In this document: positions 6,784 to 10,273 of the stretch, in pieces
Layout of the letters: each line of letters starts with the position of its first letter
How positions within the stretch are numbered: the first letter of the stretch is position 1
Source of the DNA: an uncultured Paracoccaceae bacterium
Lineage (GTDB): Bacteria; Pseudomonadota; Alphaproteobacteria; Rhodobacterales; Rhodobacteraceae
Assembly (NCBI GenBank): GCA_937916485.1
Contig: CALFSV010000004.1
Location: forward strand, 1-10,273
Reading direction: 5' to 3'
DNA: 10,273 nucleotides
Notes under the pieces: model-generated
Databases searched by the model: none
What the model was told of the DNA's origin: nothing
Seen by the model: the letters and a program-made list of their open reading frames with translations, nothing else
Made by a program: the position numbers and the translations under genes

Positions 6784-9660
6784 TCAATGCGCGTCAATTA
6801 AGAAGATAATGTGGTGCCCTTGCAGGGTAATCACGGTGCCGTACTCGTCATGCTCGTGAACCTCGAGGCGGGTGTATTCCCCGTCGTCGTGGGTTTCGTA
6901 GCTGAAGTTGACACGGGACATGTTCAGCGTGTCGACCAGTTCGCCAACACCCAGCTGCAAACCTGCGCCGGCGTTGTCCTCGCCCCGTTCAAAGAACTTG
7001 AACATGCGGGTTTCGATGACATCACCGACGGCAAAGTCGTTGATCGTTGCCGCGGTGTCGTAGTCGTCTTCATGGTGGGCAAACATATAAAGATCATTGC
7101 CCTTGCCGCCGGTCATTTCGTGGCCATGGTTGCTGACAACGAACACGTCGTCTTCGTCGGTGCCAAAGAAGGCTTCAATATCCTCGAAATCGTCCTGGTC
7201 GCCGTCTTCGTCTTCGACTTTGTGCTCGCGCAGGTCGACTTTGAGCGCCTTCGTGTCTTTGGACAGATCAAGCGTATCTTTGCCCTCGCCACCACTGTAT
7301 TTCTTGTGACCCTCACCGACGCTGGAGACAAAGACATCGTCGCCCGAGCCGGTTTCGATGCTCTCGATCCCGTCAAAGCTGTCGGTGAGACCATCAGCGC
7401 GGCTGATCTTGCCCGAAGTCACATCGACCCGCAGGTCTTGGGCATCCGCTTTCAGGTCAAGGGTGTCGTGACCTTCGCCGCCGTCGTAGGAATGCGATGC
7501 ATCATCCTGTTTTGCAACGATCTTGTCGTTGCCGCGGCCACCGACAACGTTCTCAAATCCCGAGATCTGGTCGGAACCGACATCGGCTCCGGACACCGTT
7601 CCGGCACCAAGATCGACCACGAGGTCGCTGTCATGGCCCGACAGGTCGAGGGTGTTGTCGCCGTCGCCTGCATCAAGACTGTGGCCCCCGTCCTTGCCTG
7701 AGGTGATGAAAGTGTCATCGCCGGAACCCGTCACGATGTGTTCGATCCCGGTCATGGTGTCGGTTGCCGCGCCATCGCTGGCAATCGTCCCGGCCGAGAC
7801 GTTCACACGAAGGTTCTGAGTCTGGCTGGTGAGGTCGAGGGTGTCAAAGCCGTCCCCGCCGTCAAATGCATTCTCGCCTTTGTAGTCAGCGGCAATGATC
7901 TTGTCGTTGCCGTGGCCACCGATGACATTCTCGAAACCGGTCGCGGTATCGGTTGCGATTGCCGGACCCGAGATCGTGTTGCCGACCATGTCCACAACAA
8001 GGTCGCCAACATGTCCGGACAGGTCAATCGTGTCCTGACCGACGCCGCCGTCAAAGTTGTCTTCGTGCTGGTCGATCGACACGCGAACGGTATCGCTTCC
8101 GGCGCCCAAGGCGACGTGGTCGTGTCCAGCGCCGTCCTCAACGATGTCGCCGCGCGTGCTGCCGGTGATTTCGTCATCTCCGGACCCGGCGAGAACCACT
8201 TCCATCCCATCGAATGTGTCGTGGCCGGTTTCGGCGCCATCGACGGTGCCAGCCCCAATGTCGACATTCAGCGCCACCGCCGCGTCGGAGTAGTCAAGAA
8301 CGTCAATGCCCTGCTGGGCCGGGCCTGTGTCATCGCCGTGATACTCATCATCAGCCCGGTCCATCGAGGCCCGGAAGGTATCAGAGCCGGACCCGCCATA
8401 GGCCACGTTACTATCCTGGCCATCCAGGATCAGGTCGTTGCCCGAGCCGCCATGAAGCTCGTCCTGGCCTGCGTCACCCCAAAGAATGTCCGAGCCGGTG
8501 CCGCCGTAGACCTTGTCGTTGTCCGCGCCACCGCTGATCCGGTCATCGCCGCCGTCGCCAAACAGGACGTCGTTGCCTTCGCCGCCGAAAATCTCATCGT
8601 CGCCTGCGCCACCAAAGATGACGTCGTCGCCCTTGCTACCATAAATCAGATCGCCCCCGGCCTTGGCGGAGATCGTATCATCGCCGTCTTTTGCGTAGAT
8701 GAAATCAACGCCTTCGTGGCCGGTAAGGTTATCTTTGGCATCGGTCCCGATGACATTTGTCGGCTTGATGTTGAGGTGGGCGGTCTGCGTGATCGCGGCC
8801 TCGCCATCGCTGATCTGGTAGTCAAACTGCACGACACCGGCATATTGCGGATCGGGCGTGTAAAGGTAGCCTTCGTCGGTCTGTTCAAGCGCGCCGCTCG
8901 AGACGGTCAGGCCCTCGACGACCAGCGCATCACCGTCGGGGTCAGAGGTGTGGTCAAGGAGGCTGGCAAGCGTAATCAACAGCGATCCCGTGCCGAAAAG
9001 GTCCGACAGATAGACCGACCGCTGCCGCACCGGTGCGCGGTTTGCCGTCAGTTTCTTGATCGCGGCCTCTTCTTCCTGGGTCAGCGCCGGCTCGTCAGTC
9101 AGTTCGTAGGTCGCCGCATCCTCTTCGGTCGACGAAGAGGAGGTCGCGGTGGAAAAGACCGATTGGCCAAAGCTGACATCAGAAAAGTCGGGGTTATCCC
9201 AGCTGCGCGAAACGACGGTTGATTGGGGTGTATCGCCTGACTGCTGTTGTGCCGAGGCAACCACCAGCTTGGACTGCCGGTCCTGCGGATTGACGAACGG
9301 CACGACGTTGTCGCCGTGGCTGAAGTTGTAGGTCTGGGCAAAGTCTGTTGTCGGCGCATCTTCCGCGGGGGCAGGTGCATTTGCGGCCTGTTCCTGTTTC
9401 ATCGGCGAAAGATTGTAGCTTTCCGAGCCCATTGTGACTGTGTGCTGGGGATGATGGGACCCAGTGTCCGCCGGGTCCGGCTCGGCCGTTAGCGCAGCGA
9501 GGGGTGAAGACATCATCGACCGGAGGTAGAGGGCGATGGACATGATCGCCATCCCAATCGCATGAGGCAGTCCGCCTTTTCCCGAAACGTCCGAGAATTG
9601 GTAGGATTGCGCCTGGTCGCTGTTGTCGTCAGACGCCTTGGTTTTCTTGACCTTGATCAT
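6784..9660 (-). CDS. RTX/cadherin-like calcium-binding protein, probable type I secretion substrate
   Basis: This is a 958-residue acidic protein, probably exported in one step by the flanking ABC/HlyD components. Residues 1-30 are polar, 31-59 form a hydrophobic stretch, and about 60-205 look disordered and rich in Ala, Gln, Ser and Glu. A cadherin-like/tandem-repeat domain follows at about 207-300 (starts NRAPV, has DPDGD and YTPDPQYAG). A beta-roll of GGxGxDxUx nonapeptides covers about 305-430 and should bind calcium. From 543 on, 63-residue units beginning DTLDL repeat, each with one or two further nonapeptides. The last 100 residues are His/Asp-rich and end IIFLIDAH, where the secretion signal would lie. 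Start: ATG at 9660 overlaps the transporter stop (ATGA) and has AGGGA 8 bases upstream (9669-9673). The function outside the cell (adhesion, matrix or S-layer-like) is not shown by the sequence. Confidence 0.92.
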   Translation of the reverse strand: MIKVKKTKASDDNSDQAQSYQFSDVSGKGGLPHAIGMAIMSIALYLRSMMSSPLAALTAEPDPADTGSHHPQHTVTMGSESYNLSPMKQEQAANAPAPAEDAPTTDFAQTYNFSHGDNVVPFVNPQDRQSKLVVASAQQQSGDTPQSTVVSRSWDNPDFSDVSFGQSVFSTATSSSSTEEDAATYELTDEPALTQEEEAAIKKLTANRAPVRQRSVYLSDLFGTGSLLITLASLLDHTSDPDGDALVVEGLTVSSGALEQTDEGYLYTPDPQYAGVVQFDYQISDGEAAITQTAHLNIKPTNVIGTDAKDNLTGHEGVDFIYAKDGDDTISAKAGGDLIYGSKGDDVIFGGAGDDEIFGGEGNDVLFGDGGDDRISGGADNDKVYGGTGSDILWGDAGQDELHGGSGNDLILDGQDSNVAYGGSGSDTFRASMDRADDEYHGDDTGPAQQGIDVLDYSDAAVALNVDIGAGTVDGAETGHDTFDGMEVVLAGSGDDEITGSTRGDIVEDGAGHDHVALGAGSDTVRVSIDQHEDNFDGGVGQDTIDLSGHVGDLVVDMVGNTISGPAIATDTATGFENVIGGHGNDKIIAADYKGENAFDGGDGFDTLDLTSQTQNLRVNVSAGTIASDGAATDTMTGIEHIVTGSGDDTFITSGKDGGHSLDAGDGDNTLDLSGHDSDLVVDLGAGTVSGADVGSDQISGFENVVGGRGNDKIVAKQDDASHSYDGGEGHDTLDLKADAQDLRVDVTSGKISRADGLTDSFDGIESIETGSGDDVFVSSVGEGHKKYSGGEGKDTLDLSKDTKALKVDLREHKVEDEDGDQDDFEDIEAFFGTDEDDVFVVSNHGHEMTGGKGNDLYMFAHHEDDYDTAATINDFAVGDVIETRMFKFFERGEDNAGAGLQLGVGELVDTLNMSRVNFSYETHDDGEYTRLEVHEHDEYGTVITLQGHHIIFLIDAH
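7090..8034 (-). repeat. 63-residue (189-bp) repeats in an A-B-A-B-C order within the RTX gene
   Basis: The unit-start motif D-T-[IL]-D-L falls at residues 543, 606, 669, 732 and 795, exactly 63 apart. Units 1 and 3 (type A) share SGH..DLVVD and GFENV[IV]GG.GNDKI. Units 2 and 4 (type B) share L-R-V-[ND]-V, a GIE motif and TGSGDD. The fifth unit is divergent and very acidic. The alternation implies duplication of a 126-residue (378-bp) double unit. Confidence 0.8.
8371..8748 (-). repeat. RTX nonapeptide beta-roll array
   Basis: About residues 305-430 of the RTX protein hold successive GGxGxDxUx-type nonapeptides, for example [27 protein letters not shown] and GGSGNDLIL. In this family such arrays fold into a parallel beta-roll when they bind calcium after secretion. 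A few units near the start are degenerate ([18 protein letters not shown]). Confidence 0.9.
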
Positions 9661-10219
9661 GACGCTTTTCCCTGTTGGTCCTGCGTCTGGGGCAGGGCGG
9701 GTTCGGCTTTGGGCTGGTGGGCCTCGGGACGGGCTTCGTTTGGTGCGACGACCTTGGGCCCGATCACTTCTTCCTTGGGACCAAAGGCAGTCATGCGTCC
9801 GCCCTGGACAACAGCGATCATGTTGACCGCTGCCAGCGCTGTCGGCCGGTGGGCAATGACAACAGCGATCCCGCCACGTTCCCGGACACTGGTGACAGCC
9901 GCTGTCAGCGCGGCCTCGCCTTCGCTGTCCAGGTTCGAGTTGGGCTCGTCCAGGACCACAAGGAAGGGGTTGCCATACAGGGCGCGGGCAAGCCCGATCC
10001 GCTGACGCTGGCCACCCGAAAGGGATAGGCCGTCGGCGCCGACACGGGTCTGGTAGCCGTCCGGCATCTTGACGATCATGTCGTGCACACCGGCTGCCAT
10101 TGCGGCACTGACGATGGCGTTGACGTCCACGTCCTTGGCAAAGCGCGAGATGTTTTCGGTGATGGTCGCATCCATAAGGCTGACGTCCTGAGGAAGATAA
10201 CCGATGTAGCGGCCCAGAT
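9657..10219 (-). pseudogene. Type I secretion ABC transporter (PrsD/HlyB-like), 5'-truncated by an IS
   Basis: Only the C-terminal 186 codons are present. The first native residues read [14 protein letters not shown], the Q-loop region. Then come the ABC signature LSGGQRQRI, Walker B with D-loop [13 protein letters not shown], and the H-loop VVIAHRP. This is typical of PrsD/AprD-type secretion ATPases, which are usually about 560-720 residues. The transmembrane part and Walker A are missing: the frame runs into the IS end at 10220 and stays open to the window edge, but has no ATG, GTG or TTG there. A short Pro/Gln/Glu-rich tail ends at the stop that overlaps the RTX gene start by 4 bp. Whether the operon still works depends on what lies beyond the IS; if this window end is only an assembly break, the full gene could still be absent or elsewhere. 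I call it a broken gene with moderate certainty. Confidence 0.85.
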
Positions 10220-10273
10220 TGGAGTGCCCCCACTGAAGTGGTCCACCAACTGGGATAGTTTTATCCCATTTTC
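10220..10273. mobile_element. End of an insertion sequence (right junction)
   Basis: This is an exact inverted copy of bases 1-54. It starts TGGAGTGCCCCCACTG at 10220, immediately after native transporter sequence, with the IS body expected to the right, outside the window. The hairpin TGGGATA-gttt-TATCCCA lies at 10251-10268. The flanking host bases differ from those at the left junction (cagat here, gaccac read toward the other tip), so the two ends do not show a shared target-site duplication. Confidence 0.7.

Noticed and set aside
5391..9222. Long plus-strand ORFs opposite the HlyD and RTX genes (5391-6476, 6811-7701, 7738-9222)
   Set aside because: They are shadows created by high third-position GC and the repeated RTX codons; the minus-strand products are clear family members.
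9661..10233. Upstream extension of the RTX frame through the transporter gene
   Set aside because: The frame is open, but it overlaps the well-conserved ABC motifs in another frame and its translation is Arg/Pro/Cys-rich noise. The ATG at 9660 has a good ribosome site and the usual ATGA overlap.

Overview
The base composition (GC-rich, with strong third-position GC that opens long antisense ORFs) and the gene families point to an alphaproteobacterium, most likely of the Rhodobacterales. This rests on family resemblance only; no rRNA or other marker gene is present. The window begins and ends with the same 54-bp sequence in inverted orientation (1-54 and 10220-10273). Each copy cuts a gene, so these look like ends of an insertion sequence whose body lies outside the window on both sides. 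Because both copies stop exactly at the window edge, the window may be a contig that broke at a repeated IS.

Left part (55-1590, minus strand): an exported multihaem c-type cytochrome with 19 visible CxxCH motifs, most of them in eight exact 46-residue (138-bp) tandem units. Its 3' end is lost at the left IS junction. An AT-rich intergenic region with two small palindromes (1591-2140) separates it from the divergent next pair.

Middle part (2141-5173): a MoxR/CbbQ-like AAA+ ATPase gene overlaps by 4 bp (ATGA) a gene for a DUF2201-type VWA-like protein with an intact MIDAS but an altered HExxH-like motif. The two should act together as an ATPase/adaptor pair whose target is unknown. A small two-helix membrane protein gene runs convergently against them, with one base between the stop codons.

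Right part (5355-10219, minus strand): a type I secretion operon in the order ABC transporter, RTX/cadherin-like calcium-binding substrate, HlyD/PrsE membrane fusion protein, then a rho-independent terminator. The genes are tightly spaced (4-bp overlap, then 22 bp). The transporter gene has lost its 5' two-thirds at the right IS junction, so as seen here this system lacks its energising component. No outer-membrane TolC-type partner is present.

The points most worth a second look are the IS-bounded ends, the homogenised cytochrome repeats, the H-H-x-x-H substitution in the VWA-like protein, and the higher-order A-B-A-B repeat in the RTX protein. I did not find a clearly new multi-gene system.
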